Origin: an uncultured Gammaproteobacteria bacterium
GTDB lineage: Bacteria > Pseudomonadota > Gammaproteobacteria > Pseudomonadales > Ketobacteraceae
Assembly: GCA_913063495.1 (NCBI GenBank)
Contig: CAJXXT010000006.1
Location: 1 to 55,153 of the forward strand
Direction: 5' to 3'
Length of the DNA stretch: 55,153 nucleotides
The notes beneath the pieces are model-generated. The model saw only the letters and a program-made list of their open reading frames with translations, ran no database searches and was not told the origin of the DNA. The stretch's first letter is position 1; every line of letters begins with the position of its first letter. The translations under genes and the position numbers were made by a program. Below, in pieces: positions 10,699-20,303 of this stretch.

Positions 10699-11052
10699 TT
10701 AAAAGTGTTTTGCGTATTCGTCCGCAGAAAATCCTACTAATAGGGTGTTTCCAGTGTCGAGCACTGGGCGTTTAATAATGGATGTGTTCTCTAGCATAAC
10801 GGTAATGGCTGATGCTTCATCGATGTTGTCTTTTACGTCATCGGGCAGTTTGCGCCATGTGGTTCCGCGTTTGTTCAATAATACTTCCCAACCGAGCTGG
10901 TTGATCCAAGTAATTAACTGATCTTTTTGAATGCCTTCTTTTTTGTAATCATGGAATTGATAATCAACTCCTTCTGCTTCTAACCATTTACGGGCTTTTT
11001 TAATGGTGTCGCAGTTTTTAATGCCGTACATGGTGATGTTTGTATTGCTCAT
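10699..11052 (-). CDS. yffB: ArsC/Spx-family thioredoxin-fold protein (YffB-like)
   Basis: A 117-residue ArsC-family protein starting MSNTNITMYGIKNCDTIKKA. The single Cys14 in the NCDTIKKAR loop is in the position of the ArsC catalytic cysteine, and the thioredoxin-like strand TMYGIKNC is followed by the family helix. The frame continues upstream, but ATG 11052 fits the family N terminus and leaves 25 nt after dapC. It has the length and sequence style of E. coli YffB, which also sits next to a dap gene (dapE), so it is probably not a true arsenate reductase. Its physiological role is not established; a glutathione- or DAP-linked redox role is only a guess from context. Confidence 0.82.
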   Translation of the reverse strand: MSNTNITMYGIKNCDTIKKARKWLEAEGVDYQFHDYKKEGIQKDQLITWINQLGWEVLLNKRGTTWRKLPDDVKDNIDEASAITVMLENTSIIKRPVLDTGNTLLVGFSADEYAKHF

Positions 11053-11077
11053 GATAAAAGGTCTTTTCTGCAGATTT

Positions 11078-12295
11078 TTATGATAAAGAGGAGACAAACG
11101 TTTTAATGCGGTTTGCCGCTTCGATACAGTTTTCCAACGGTGCAACAAGTGCCATTCTTACCCTGTGATCACCAGGGTTAATACCGTCTACTTCTCGTGC
11201 AAGATATTTGCCTGGTAATACTGTGACGTGTTGTTGATTAAACAGTTCACGGCTGAATTGTTCGTCGCATATAGGGGTTTTAACCCACAAGTAAAAACTG
11301 GCGTCTGGAGCGCTAACAGGAATAATATCTTCCAAAATACGTGTCACGGCCGCGAATTTCTCTCGGTAGAGTTCACGGTTTTCTTGTACGTGTTTCTCAT
11401 CGCTCCACGCTGCAATGCTCGCTAGTTGATGTTGAACGGGCATAGCGCAACCGTGATAGGTGCGGTATTGAAGGAATCGTTTAAGGACGCCTGCGTCACC
11501 TGCAACAAAACCTGAACGCAAGCCGGGAAGGTTGGAGCGTTTGGATAGGCTATGAAATATCACACAGTTTTTAAAGTCTGAGCGACCAAGTTGCTGGCAT
11601 GCTTCAAGTAGGCCCGCGGGAGGGTTGGCTTCATCTTGATAGATCTCTGAGTAGCACTCATCAGATGCGATAATAAAGTCGTGTTTGTCAGAAAGCTCTA
11701 TTAGTTGCTTTAGCGTTTCGGAGGAGGTGACAGAGCCTGTTGGGTTGCCTGGCGAGCACAGATATACAAGCTGACAGCGTTGCCAGGTGTCTTCGGAAAC
11801 GGCGCTGTAATCTGGAATGAAATTGTTCTCTTCTAAACAGGGCAAAAATACTGGCTGGGCGCCAGATAGAAAGGCAGCACCTTCATAAATTTGGTAAAAC
11901 GGATTGGGGGAGATAACGATGGGCGACATTTTATCGCTATCAGCATCCGAACGATTCACAACGGTTTGTGCAAATGCGAATAACGCTTCCCTTGTGCCGT
12001 TTACTGGCAGTACTTGGCTTTCTGAACAGACATCGTTCTCATTAAGATTGAAGCGGCGCTCTACCCACGTAGCGATTGTCTGTCGTAATTCAGGTAACCC
12101 TTTTGTTGTTGGGTATGAGGATAGCTTATCCAAATTGTCGGTAATGGTTTGTAAAACAAACGCAGGGCTTTTGTGTTTAGGTTCACCAATAGATAGCGGG
12201 ATATGGGCAAGTTCGCTGGGTGGCGTTGTGTCGCTAAACAACTGCTTTAATTTTTCAAAGGGGTAGGGCTGTAATAGCTCGAGATCTTTATTCAT
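11078..12295 (-). CDS. dapC: succinyldiaminopimelate transaminase
   Basis: A 405-residue fold-type I PLP aminotransferase. The PLP lysine lies in FHSLSKRSNLPGLRSGF, with YLCSPGNPTGSV and SDECYSEIY as the cofactor-binding Asn and Asp/Tyr motifs. It begins MNKDLELLQPYPFEKLKQLF, the usual opening of DapC. It transfers an amino group from glutamate to N-succinyl-2-amino-6-ketopimelate, the step between DapD and DapE. Its position after glnD and before the ArsC-like and dapD genes is the same as in Pseudomonas and supports DapC over other class I aminotransferases. Confidence 0.92.
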   Translation of the reverse strand: MNKDLELLQPYPFEKLKQLFSDTTPPSELAHIPLSIGEPKHKSPAFVLQTITDNLDKLSSYPTTKGLPELRQTIATWVERRFNLNENDVCSESQVLPVNGTREALFAFAQTVVNRSDADSDKMSPIVISPNPFYQIYEGAAFLSGAQPVFLPCLEENNFIPDYSAVSEDTWQRCQLVYLCSPGNPTGSVTSSETLKQLIELSDKHDFIIASDECYSEIYQDEANPPAGLLEACQQLGRSDFKNCVIFHSLSKRSNLPGLRSGFVAGDAGVLKRFLQYRTYHGCAMPVQHQLASIAAWSDEKHVQENRELYREKFAAVTRILEDIIPVSAPDASFYLWVKTPICDEQFSRELFNQQHVTVLPGKYLAREVDGINPGDHRVRMALVAPLENCIEAANRIKTFVSSLS

Positions 12296-12391
12296 GATGG
12301 TATTTTATTTGCTACTTGAGCCATAGATATTGATGGCGTGGGTGGAGTTGGCAATAAACGTATTAATAAACGGGTGTTGATTATGTTAGTG

Positions 12392-15082
12392 CTAATTGTG
12401 TTGATCTAACTTACGCTTGATTTTCGCCTCGATTTCATTGCATAAATCTTTGTCGGTGATGGCGGACCCATTGGTTGAGGTCACGTAGAAAATATCTTCA
12501 ACTCGTTCACCTAATGTTGCGATTCTGGCGCTTTCAAGTTCAATAGATAACTCTACAAATAAACTTCCAATCTCGGCCAGTAGCCCTGGGCGGTCGAGAG
12601 AAACCACTTCGATGGTGGTGTATGGAAGATCCGGCTCGTTGGAGATGACAACTTCGGTAGGGATGTTGAAGTGTTTGAGTGCACGAGGCATACGTTTGCT
12701 ACATGTTGATGCGTATTCATCAATATTGATAATAGCGGACTTCAATTTTTCTTCTATTTGAGCAATACGGGTAGGGTCGTCTCCCAGCGGTTGGTTATTT
12801 TCTTCCATTACAACGTAGGTATCTAAACTAATATCATCAATAGAAGTCATTACTTTAGCGTCGGCAATGGATAGATTTAGTTGATCCAGGGCGGTTACGG
12901 TCACTGCAAATAGGTTAAGTTTGTCTTGAGTATAAACAAATATTTGAGCGGACTCTTCGAAGCGACTTTCTTCGGTTTTACCAACAACAACTAGCGGGCC
13001 GCTGTCACTATCGTGATTGAGGATAGCTTCAGTATGTCTGGCGATGGAGCCATAGGATTCTCTGAGAAAGTAGTCATCCCCCAGTTTTTCCCATAAGGCT
13101 TCAATTTCATTGGGGTCGAGGTCGTGAGACAACAAAATGCTGAGCGCGCGCTCTTTTGTTTCTTCTATCCAGTCTGATTTGTCGACGTGCTTTTCAAGTC
13201 CACGGCGTAATGTGCGGCGTGCTTCTGTGTAAAGTTGTCTTAGTAGTGAGGAGCGCCAGCCGTTCCATAGCTTGGGGTTTGTTGCACAAATATCAGCTAC
13301 CGTTAATGCATAGAGGTAGTCCAGGCGAACTTGATCGCCGACAGCCGTTGCGAATTCATGAATGACATCTGGGTCAGAGACATCTTTTTTCTGGGAAGTT
13401 AGAGACATTAATAGATGGTTTTTAACCAGCCAAGTCACTAAGTGTGTGTCCCAAGTACTGAGTCTGTGAAGTTTACAGAAATTTTCCGCATCAGTTGCGC
13501 CTGCTTCTGAGTGATCACACCCTTGGCCTTTGCCGACATCATGAAACATACCCGCAATATACAATAATTCTATTTTAGGTAGGCGATGAAATATGTGGGC
13601 AGCGACGGGGAACTCTTTGCGGGCTTCTCGGTAACGGAAGCGGCGCATATTTTTGAGTACCAATAAAGTGTGCGCATCAACTGTATAAATATGGAATAAG
13701 TCATATTGCATTTGCCCGATGACGCGGCCAAATTGTGGAATATAGTTGCCTAATATACCGTAACGTTTCATGCGGCTTAGCTGGGTATATAACCGATGAG
13801 GTGAGCGAAGCAGTTCGATAAATAATGAGGTGTTGCGAATATCATTCCGGAACGCGTCGTCGACGAGGTGTTTGTTGTCTTTGATGAGGCGAATTGTGCT
13901 TGCACGAATCCCTTGAATATTTTCGTTTTGAGCAAGAATGACAAAAATTTCGAGTAATGCAGAAGGGGTTCGTTTAAAGACGTTTTCGTGTGTCGCTTCA
14001 AGGTATTCGTTGTGTATTTGGAAACGGTTATTAAGGGGCGTTATAACGTCGTCTTCTTTTGCTTTTAGAACAGTCTCATCGAAGTGTCGTAAGAGCATGT
14101 CATTGAGCTGAGATACCGCTAATACAACCCTGTAATAACGCTTCATGAACTTTTCGACAGCAAGGTTTGTGTCGCTATCACGGTACCCTAGCATTTCCGC
14201 AACAGCGCGCTGATAATCAAATAATAGGCGATTTTCACTTCGGTTGGTTATGATGTGCAGGGCGTAGCGAATTTCCCACAGAAACTGATGGGCCGCGTCT
14301 AGGGTGCAGTATTCTTCACGGGTTAGGAAGCCGCTTTTGACTAGGTCGCTTAAACGGTTGGCGTGAAAGTAGCGCTTTGTTACCCAGCCAATTGTTTGTA
14401 TATCTCTTAGTGCTCCGGGAGCATTCTTAACGTCAGGTTCTAGGCTTTGTTCTGTGTCATCATATTTTCGGTAGCGTGCAATTTGTTCTGTCCACTTGGC
14501 ACTAAAAAAAGCATCGACGGGCCAAACGTGTTCAGGGCCTGTGTCTTCAAGCATCTGTAAACCAAGCTCAGGGTTACCTGAAATGGTTCTGGCTTCCATT
14601 AAATTGGTGGCGATGGTGATGTCTTCGTCGGCAAGTGTAACGCATTCTGATAGCGACCTTACGCTATGACCAACTTCAAATCCGATATCCCAAAGTTGCG
14701 TGATAAACCCTTCAAGATCATTTGAGAACGGTTCTATATCGTCATTGCGCAGTAGGATAAGTAAGTCAATATCAGAGTGGGGGTGAAGCTCCGCGCGACC
14801 GTATCCGCCAACGGCCATTAATGAAATGTCTGGAGATTGACTGCAATCAAGTTGTTGCCAAAGCCAGGCAAGAAGTTGATCCATCACCCAGGCGCGCTGC
14901 CTGATAATAAGTTTTATGTCTTTTTGTTGTTTAAAACGCTCGGTCAGCACATCGTCTGCAGCTCGAATGGCTTTTTTTACGGCCAAGATTGGCGTCTTTG
15001 CTTCTTTAACGAGTACGCTAAATCGCGCTGGATCAAAAAGCTCCAAGTCCGGCTGTAAATTTTCTATTGACGGCGTTTTCAT
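12392..15082 (-). CDS. glnD: bifunctional PII uridylyltransferase / uridylyl-removing enzyme
   Basis: An 896-residue nitrogen-status sensor that uridylylates and deuridylylates PII in response to glutamine. Domains in order: nucleotidyltransferase (GGYGRAELHPHSDIDLLIL at 92-110, with the two catalytic Asp), a helical GlnD domain, an HD hydrolase domain (FHDVGKGQGCDHS at about 511-523), and two C-terminal ACT domains (about 705-790 and 815-890; the second includes TTIEVVSLDRPGLLAEIG). The length agrees with E. coli GlnD (890). It starts about 20 nt after the map stop, giving the map-glnD arrangement shared by enterobacteria and pseudomonads. All catalytic motifs look intact. Confidence 0.96.
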   Translation of the reverse strand: MKTPSIENLQPDLELFDPARFSVLVKEAKTPILAVKKAIRAADDVLTERFKQQKDIKLIIRQRAWVMDQLLAWLWQQLDCSQSPDISLMAVGGYGRAELHPHSDIDLLILLRNDDIEPFSNDLEGFITQLWDIGFEVGHSVRSLSECVTLADEDITIATNLMEARTISGNPELGLQMLEDTGPEHVWPVDAFFSAKWTEQIARYRKYDDTEQSLEPDVKNAPGALRDIQTIGWVTKRYFHANRLSDLVKSGFLTREEYCTLDAAHQFLWEIRYALHIITNRSENRLLFDYQRAVAEMLGYRDSDTNLAVEKFMKRYYRVVLAVSQLNDMLLRHFDETVLKAKEDDVITPLNNRFQIHNEYLEATHENVFKRTPSALLEIFVILAQNENIQGIRASTIRLIKDNKHLVDDAFRNDIRNTSLFIELLRSPHRLYTQLSRMKRYGILGNYIPQFGRVIGQMQYDLFHIYTVDAHTLLVLKNMRRFRYREARKEFPVAAHIFHRLPKIELLYIAGMFHDVGKGQGCDHSEAGATDAENFCKLHRLSTWDTHLVTWLVKNHLLMSLTSQKKDVSDPDVIHEFATAVGDQVRLDYLYALTVADICATNPKLWNGWRSSLLRQLYTEARRTLRRGLEKHVDKSDWIEETKERALSILLSHDLDPNEIEALWEKLGDDYFLRESYGSIARHTEAILNHDSDSGPLVVVGKTEESRFEESAQIFVYTQDKLNLFAVTVTALDQLNLSIADAKVMTSIDDISLDTYVVMEENNQPLGDDPTRIAQIEEKLKSAIINIDEYASTCSKRMPRALKHFNIPTEVVISNEPDLPYTTIEVVSLDRPGLLAEIGSLFVELSIELESARIATLGERVEDIFYVTSTNGSAITDKDLCNEIEAKIKRKLDQHN

Positions 15083-15102
15083 AGTTAATCTAGTCGTTCG
15101 GT

Positions 15103-15873
15103 TTAGAAAGTTTCGTCTGAGCGTTTGGTGAAGACTTCATGCCCATCTGCAGTCACCAGGATCGTGTGTTCCCATTGCGCGGATGCCTTCCTGTCTTTGG
15201 TGTGAACAGTCCAGCCGTCAGGTAACAGTTTTGTGTGCCTTTTACCTGCGTTAATCATCGGTTCGATGGTAAATATCATTCCTTCTTGAAGAATTGCTCC
15301 CGTGCCGGCTTTTCCGTAGTGCAGCACTTGAGGGTCTTCATGAAAACCTTCGCCGATGCCGTGTCCGCAATATTCACGGACAACGCTAAAGTATTGAGAC
15401 TCCGCGTGCTGTTGGATGACAGCCCCGATGTCGCCTAATCTTGCGCCTGGTTTTACCAAATCGATACCAAGCATTAGGCATTCATGGGAAACTTTGCAGA
15501 GACGTTGGAGGGGGGCAGTTGCGCCTTCCATAATAAACATCTTGCTGGTGTCGCCGTGATAACCATCTTTGATAACGGTGATGTCAATATTAATGATATC
15601 GCCTTTCTTTAATATCTTCTTTTCTGTAGGAATGCCGTGACAGATAACGTGATTCACAGAGGTGCAAATTGATTTAGGAAAGCCGTGGTAATCAAGCGGG
15701 GCTGGAATGGCTTTTTGTACATCGACTATATAGTTATGGCAGATGGTATTGAGTTCTTCAGTGGTAACACCGACTTTCACGTGCTCTTCAATCATTTCAA
15801 GCACTTCTGCGGCTAAACGACCGGCGACTCGCATTTTTTCAATTTGTTCAGGCGTTTTTATGATAATAGCCAT
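15103..15873 (-). CDS. map: methionine aminopeptidase, type I
   Basis: A 256-residue pita-bread-fold metalloprotease that removes N-terminal methionine from nascent proteins. Metal ligands can be placed in INIDITVIKDGYHGDTSKMF (two Asp), CGHGIGEGFHE (His), FTIEPMI (Glu) and QWEHTILVT (Glu). Length and motifs match the bacterial type Ia enzyme, with no zinc-finger extension. It is the first gene of the minus-strand run and is divergent from rpsB across a 424-bp spacer, as in E. coli. A possible AGGA lies farther than usual (about 16 nt) from ATG 15873. Confidence 0.95.
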   Translation of the reverse strand: MAIIIKTPEQIEKMRVAGRLAAEVLEMIEEHVKVGVTTEELNTICHNYIVDVQKAIPAPLDYHGFPKSICTSVNHVICHGIPTEKKILKKGDIINIDITVIKDGYHGDTSKMFIMEGATAPLQRLCKVSHECLMLGIDLVKPGARLGDIGAVIQQHAESQYFSVVREYCGHGIGEGFHEDPQVLHYGKAGTGAILQEGMIFTIEPMINAGKRHTKLLPDGWTVHTKDRKASAQWEHTILVTADGHEVFTKRSDETF

Positions 15874-16100
15874 AATCGTAAATACTCTATCCTAATAGTC
15901 CGGCATTACTGATCTATTCAGTGACTCTATTGAGTGGCAGAGTGTTGAATAACAACAGAATTTATGTGTGAATGGGTAAGGCAGCTTTCTGCGAATAAGC
16001 GGCGTATTGTACACGGCAATGAGATTCAGTTCGACTACTTCGGCTAATCTCACAGAAGCGGTGTTTTATAGGTCAAAAAGTTAAAAAAAACAGTGTAATA

Positions 16101-16129
16101 TTGTTGTCTTAGAGTAGATATGGTATAAA
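16101..16129 (+). promoter_or_regulatory. candidate sigma-70 promoter of rpsB-tsf
   Basis: TTGTTG (16101-16106) and TATAAA (16124-16129) are separated by 17 bp, with an A-rich run just upstream (16082-16090) that could act as an UP element. The sequence after the -10 is GC-rich (GCGCCGC), the kind of discriminator associated with stringent control of ribosomal genes. Confidence 0.65.
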
Positions 16130-16154
16130 GCGCCGCTCACTCTGTATAACCGTT

Positions 16155-16264
16155 TGGATTGCAGGGATGAGACAACCTAAATCCACACATATACCGACAC
16201 ACCATCATGGGTGCTTTGCGTTTGGTTTTGTAACCATCGACAGGGTTTGATCGTGGGGTATATG
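16155..16264 (+). promoter_or_regulatory. structured rpsB 5' leader, probable S2 autoregulatory element
   Basis: Two helices can be drawn. Hairpin 1: TGGATT (16155-16160) with AATCCA (16180-16185), extended inside by AGG/CCT. Helix 2: CATATACC (16188-16195) pairs perfectly with GGTATATG (16257-16264), enclosing about 60 nt that contain further short complementary segments. Helix 2 ends about 20 nt before the Shine-Dalgarno (AAGG) of rpsB. In E. coli and related bacteria S2 represses its own mRNA through a conserved leader; assignment of this leader to that family is inferred from position and foldability. Confidence 0.6.
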
Positions 16265-16297
16265 GAGGCCTAACCCAGTAAAAACTAAGGAATTATT

Positions 16298-17053
16298 ATG
16301 GCTGAAGTCAGCATGCGCGATATGTTAAAAGCGGGCGTCCATTTTGGACACCAAACCCGTTATTGGAACCCTAAAATGGGTCAATACATTTTCGGCGCTC
16401 GAAACAAAATTCATATCATTAACTTAGAGCACACCGTGCCTGCGTTTAATGATGCGCTTAACTACGTCAATAAGACGGCTGCTAACAAGAACAAAATCTT
16501 GTTTGTTGGTACTAAGCGTGCGGCGAGCAAAATCATCAAAGAAGAGGCAGCTCGTGCCGGTCAACCATACGTTAACCATCGTTGGTTAGGTGGAATGTTG
16601 ACTAACTGGAAAACTATTCGCCAGTCTATCCGTCGTCTAAAAGATCTTGAAGTTCAAGCTGGTGACGGAACTTTTGATAAGTTAACTAAAAAAGAAGCGC
16701 TAATGCGTACTCGTGAAGTTGAAAAACTCGAGCGTAGCCTTGGCGGAATCAAGAATATGGGTGGTTTACCCGACGCATTGTTCATTATCGATGTTGATCA
16801 TGAGCGTATCGCTATTCAAGAAGCGAATAAGCTAGGTATTCCAGTAATTGGTATCGTTGATACCAACAGCAACCCTGATGGCGTTGATTATGTTATTCCT
16901 GGTAACGATGATGCGATCCGTGCGATCCAGTTGTTTGTTACTGCGGTAGCGGATGCTTGTACTGAAGGTACTGAGTACGCGCAAACTCAAAGCGGTGATA
17001 AAGATGGTTTTGTTGAAGTTGCTGATGAAGCTCCTGCAGCAAAAGCTAGCTAA
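16298..17053 (+). CDS. rpsB: 30S ribosomal protein S2
   Basis: A 251-residue S2 protein with the canonical opening [22 protein letters not shown] and the [17 protein letters not shown] and [16 protein letters not shown] segments. It binds the 30S body late in assembly and is needed for S1 attachment. The start has AAGGAATT upstream. It is the first gene of the rpsB-tsf unit, with a structured leader before it and a strong hairpin after it. Confidence 0.98.
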   Translation: MAEVSMRDMLKAGVHFGHQTRYWNPKMGQYIFGARNKIHIINLEHTVPAFNDALNYVNKTAANKNKILFVGTKRAASKIIKEEAARAGQPYVNHRWLGGMLTNWKTIRQSIRRLKDLEVQAGDGTFDKLTKKEALMRTREVEKLERSLGGIKNMGGLPDALFIIDVDHERIAIQEANKLGIPVIGIVDTNSNPDGVDYVIPGNDDAIRAIQLFVTAVADACTEGTEYAQTQSGDKDGFVEVADEAPAAKAS

Positions 17054-17087
17054 ATCATAGCTGACAAGTAAGAATTAACTAGCTTGG

Positions 17088-17130
17088 CTAGTTCTAAAAA
17101 AGGGGGCTATGCCCCCTTTTTTAGAACTAG
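17088..17130 (+). terminator. 20-bp perfect hairpin between rpsB and tsf, terminator or attenuator
   Basis: Left arm 17088-17107 and right arm 17111-17130 are perfectly complementary across a 3-nt TAT loop; the core is AAAAAAGGGGGC / GCCCCCTTTTTT. The T6 within the right arm makes it a good intrinsic terminator. As tsf begins 47 nt later with no obvious strong promoter, partial read-through is likely, setting the S2 to EF-Ts ratio. Confidence 0.85.
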
Positions 17131-17176
17131 GGCAGGCAACTGATTTGTAACACAGAAAATTTAAGAGGTTAGGCTA

Positions 17177-18061
17177 ATGGCGATTACAGCTTCATTGGTA
17201 AAAGAGTTACGTGAGCGTACCGGTTTAGGCATGATGGAGTGCAAAAAAGCACTTGTAGTAACAGACGGTGATATTGAAAAAGCAATCGATGACATGCGTA
17301 AGTCAGGTCAAGCAAAAGCGGATAAGAAAGCTTCCCGTACTGCTGCTGAAGGCGCGGTTGTTACTAAAATTAGTGAAGACGGTAAAGTAGCAATCATTCT
17401 TGAAGTGAACAGTGAAACTGACTTTTCTTCTCGCCACGATGATTTTAAGAGCTTCTGCAGTAAAGTAGCTGCATGCGTATTGGCAAACAAAGAATCTGAT
17501 GTTGAGAAACTGAAAGAATTGGAAATTGAAGGCGGCTTAACAGTAGAAGCTGCTCGTTTGGCGCTTGTTCAAACTATTGGTGAAAATATTCAAGTTCGTC
17601 GAGCATCTGTAGTTGAAAGTGCTGACGGCGTTGTGGGTGGGTATATCCACGGTGTTAAAATTGGTGTTCTTGTTGCGCTTAGCGCGGGTGATGCTGAGTT
17701 GGCAAAAGATGTAGCAATGCATGTTGCTGCAGCAAACCCTCAAGTGGTTAATTCTGATCAAGTAGATCCTGCTATTTTAGATAAAGAGAAAGAGATCTTT
17801 ACTGCTCAAGCGAAAGATAGTGGAAAGCCTGATGAGATCATTGAGAAAATGGTTGTTGGTCGAATCAAGAAGTTCTTGAAAGAGATCACATTGGTAGATC
17901 AGCCGTTCGTTAAGGATCCTGATGTTACCGTTGGTGCATTGGTTAAGAAAAGCAGCGCTGACGTGCTTTCTTTCATTCGTTATGAAGTGGGTGAAGGTAT
18001 TGAAGTTGAAGTTGTGGATTTTGCTGCAGAAGTTGCTGCACAAGTTCGTGGTGAAGCATAA
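17177..18061 (+). CDS. tsf: translation elongation factor Ts
   Basis: A 294-residue EF-Ts, the nucleotide exchange factor that recycles EF-Tu-GDP. The N-terminal UBA-like domain ([19 protein letters not shown]) and the conserved HVAAANPQ segment in the core are clear. AGAGG lies about 10 nt before ATG 17177. The gene follows rpsB through the hairpin described separately. Confidence 0.98.
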   Translation: MAITASLVKELRERTGLGMMECKKALVVTDGDIEKAIDDMRKSGQAKADKKASRTAAEGAVVTKISEDGKVAIILEVNSETDFSSRHDDFKSFCSKVAACVLANKESDVEKLKELEIEGGLTVEAARLALVQTIGENIQVRRASVVESADGVVGGYIHGVKIGVLVALSAGDAELAKDVAMHVAAANPQVVNSDQVDPAILDKEKEIFTAQAKDSGKPDEIIEKMVVGRIKKFLKEITLVDQPFVKDPDVTVGALVKKSSADVLSFIRYEVGEGIEVEVVDFAAEVAAQVRGEA

Positions 18062-18101
18062 GCTGTATTTGTACTGATATAAACTGACAGGAGAGACCCG
18101 T

Positions 18102-18833
18102 ATGCCCGGAACCCCAACAACCCCTAATTTTAAACGCATCCTTCTTAAATTAAGTGGTGAAGCTTTAATGGGGGAGGGTAAATTTGGGATTGACCCCAAA
18201 GTACTTGATCGTATGGCTCTAGAAATAGGTCAGTTGCGAGGGATTGGGGTTCAGGTGGGTCTTGTTATTGGGGGCGGTAACCTTTTTCGAGGTGCTGCCC
18301 TTCAAGAAGCTGGGTTGGATCGCGTTAGTGGCGATCACATGGGTATGTTGGCGACAGTGATGAATGGCTTGGCAATGCGTGATGCGTTGGAGCGTTCTAA
18401 TATAAACACTGTATTAATGTCAGCTATCCCTATGACCGGTGTTGTTGAACCGTACGACAGGCGTCGAGCTATGCGCTTGTTGAGTGATGGTGACGTTGTT
18501 ATTTTTGCAGCGGGAACAGGCAACCCATTTTTTACTACGGACTCTGCGGCTTGTTTGCGTGCAATAGAAATAAATGCTGATGTCGTATTTAAAGCGACAA
18601 AAGTAGACGGTGTTTACGATGACGATCCCGTCAAGAACCCTGATGCAGTTAAGTATGACCGTTTGAGTTTTGATGAGGTTCTTACTAAAAAGCTAGGTGT
18701 GATGGATTTGACGGCCATTTGTTTGTGTCGAGATCATGATATGCCTATCCGTGTATTTAATATGAATAAGCCTGGTGCTTTGTTAAGTGTGACACTGGGT
18801 GAGCCAGATGGCACACTTATTGAAAAAGGATAA
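18102..18833 (+). CDS. pyrH: uridylate kinase
   Basis: A 243-residue amino-acid-kinase-fold UMP kinase making UDP. Motifs: [16 protein letters not shown] at the phosphate site, [12 protein letters not shown], and [13 protein letters not shown] for nucleotide binding. GGAGAG stands about 10 nt before the ATG. It lies 40 nt after tsf and 7 nt before frr, the standard tsf-pyrH-frr order. Confidence 0.97.
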   Translation: MPGTPTTPNFKRILLKLSGEALMGEGKFGIDPKVLDRMALEIGQLRGIGVQVGLVIGGGNLFRGAALQEAGLDRVSGDHMGMLATVMNGLAMRDALERSNINTVLMSAIPMTGVVEPYDRRRAMRLLSDGDVVIFAAGTGNPFFTTDSAACLRAIEINADVVFKATKVDGVYDDDPVKNPDAVKYDRLSFDEVLTKKLGVMDLTAICLCRDHDMPIRVFNMNKPGALLSVTLGEPDGTLIEKG

Positions 18834-18840
18834 TTAGACC

Positions 18841-19398
18841 GTGATAAATGAAATCAAAAAAGACGCTGATATGCGGATGAAGAAATCATTGGCTGCGCTT
18901 GAAACGGCCTTTAAAAAGGTTCGAACGGGCCGTGCGCATCCAAGTTTGCTGGATACGGTAATGGTTTCTTATTACGGCTCTGACACCCCGCTTAACCAAG
19001 TAGGTAACGTTGGTGTAGAAGACGGGCGTACACTGACAGTGACCTGCTGGGAAAAACCCATGATTCCTGAAATAGAAAAGGCAATCATGAAAGCTGACTT
19101 AGGGCTTAACCCTTCCAGCACTGGTGATATTATTCGGATTCCATTGCCAGCATTAACGGAAGAGACACGTAAAGACTTAATTAAAGTTGTACGTAAAGAG
19201 GCTGAGCAAGGCCGTGTGTCTATCCGAAATATTCGTCGTGATGCTAACGGTGATATTAAAGAGTTGTTAAAAGAAAAAGAAATTAGTGAAGATGAAGAGC
19301 GTAAAGGTGAAGATGACGTTCAAAAGCTAACGGATAAATACGTTGCTTCGGTAGAAGCTATGTTGTCTAAGAAAGAAGTTGAGTTGATGGAAGTATAA
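18841..19398 (+). CDS. frr: ribosome recycling factor
   Basis: A 185-residue RRF, the tRNA-mimic protein that with EF-G splits the post-termination ribosome. It starts at GTG 18841, giving [20 protein letters not shown]; length and N terminus match E. coli RRF (185 residues). The conserved [11 protein letters not shown] and [12 protein letters not shown] segments are present. It follows the pyrH stop by 7 nt. Confidence 0.97.
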   Translation: MINEIKKDADMRMKKSLAALETAFKKVRTGRAHPSLLDTVMVSYYGSDTPLNQVGNVGVEDGRTLTVTCWEKPMIPEIEKAIMKADLGLNPSSTGDIIRIPLPALTEETRKDLIKVVRKEAEQGRVSIRNIRRDANGDIKELLKEKEISEDEERKGEDDVQKLTDKYVASVEAMLSKKEVELMEV

Positions 19399-19499
19399 CT
19401 CCATTGTATTAATGGAGCGGGGCGTTGTTAAGGCCCTGTTTCATTCAGCCTAATTCATTGATAGGCTGGATTCCCCCCAAAACCTTGTATGAGGTTCCT

Positions 19500-20303
19500 G
19501 TGATACCTAAGTCATCTGCACCCGATATCACCTCCGGAGATAACATCTCTGGTAATAACACAATTGGCAATACCAAAACCAATGTCCCTCGTCATCTTGC
19601 TATTATTATGGACGGTAATAATCGTTGGGCGAAACAGCATGGTTTAGAAGGTAACCTGGGACATAAAAAAGGCGCAAAAGCGGTACGTGATACTGTAGAA
19701 AACTGTGCTCAAGCCGGTGTGGAAGTTTTGACGGTTTATGCCTTTAGTAGTGAAAATTGGCGTCGACCTGAAAATGAAGTGAACGCACTGATGGAGATTT
19801 TCTTGGAGTCATTAACGGCAGAGGTGCCAATGCTTCATGAGAATAATATCCGCCTGCGCTTTATTGGTGATATCTCTGCATTTTCTTCTGTGTTACGAGA
19901 GAAGATGCAGCAATCAATGGAAGATACCAAGAGCAATAGTCGCATGACTTTTGCTGTGGCTGTTAACTATGGCGGACATTGGGATATTGCTAATGCTGCA
20001 CGGATTTTGGCAGAAAAAGTTGAAGCCGGAGAATTAAAAGCCTCAGAGGTAACCCCTGAGCTTATGCAGCAGCATATTAGTCTGGGAGATTTACCACCAC
20101 CAGACTTGTGTATTCGAACCAGTAATGAGCAACGAATTAGTAATTTTATGTTGTGGCAAATGGCCTACACTGAGTTTTATTTTCCTGAGATTCTGTGGCC
20201 AGACTTTGATAATGATGCGTTACAAGAAGCGTTTAGAGAATATGGATCTCGTCAGCGGCGTTTTGGTCGTACTAGTGAACAAATAGAAGAGGCAGAAGGT
20301 TAA
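19500..20303 (+). CDS. uppS: undecaprenyl pyrophosphate synthase
   Basis: A cis-prenyltransferase that builds C55 undecaprenyl diphosphate from FPP and IPP, the carrier for peptidoglycan and O-antigen. Signature motifs are AIIMDGNNRWAK (catalytic Asp), VLTVYAFSSENWRRP, and PDLCIRTSNEQRISNFMLWQ. The frame is open back to a TTG at 19425, but GTG 19500 has GAGG 5 nt upstream and gives a 267-residue protein with a short polar leader, so I use it. The leader is still longer than usual before the catalytic core. The stop overlaps the cdsA start as TAATG. Confidence 0.93.
   Translation: MIPKSSAPDITSGDNISGNNTIGNTKTNVPRHLAIIMDGNNRWAKQHGLEGNLGHKKGAKAVRDTVENCAQAGVEVLTVYAFSSENWRRPENEVNALMEIFLESLTAEVPMLHENNIRLRFIGDISAFSSVLREKMQQSMEDTKSNSRMTFAVAVNYGGHWDIANAARILAEKVEAGELKASEVTPELMQQHISLGDLPPPDLCIRTSNEQRISNFMLWQMAYTEFYFPEILWPDFDNDALQEAFREYGSRQRRFGRTSEQIEEAEG

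Larger units (their letters stand above)
15874..16297. other. divergent map / rpsB intergenic region
   Basis: This 424-bp stretch holds the promoter and structured leader of rpsB (listed separately) and must hold the promoter for map on the other strand, which I could not place. An inverted repeat TGAGATT (16020-16026) / AATCTCA (16046-16052) lies between the two; its role is unknown. No small gene is convincing here. Confidence 0.6.

Noticed and set aside
10699-11052. Arsenate resistance gene
   Set aside because: The ArsC fold is real, but there is no arsR, arsB or arsH nearby and the dap context matches the YffB-like family.
15874-16297. tRNA gene in the map-rpsB gap
   Set aside because: No cloverleaf or T-loop (GGTTCRANNCC) pattern was found there; the paired segments fit a leader mRNA better.
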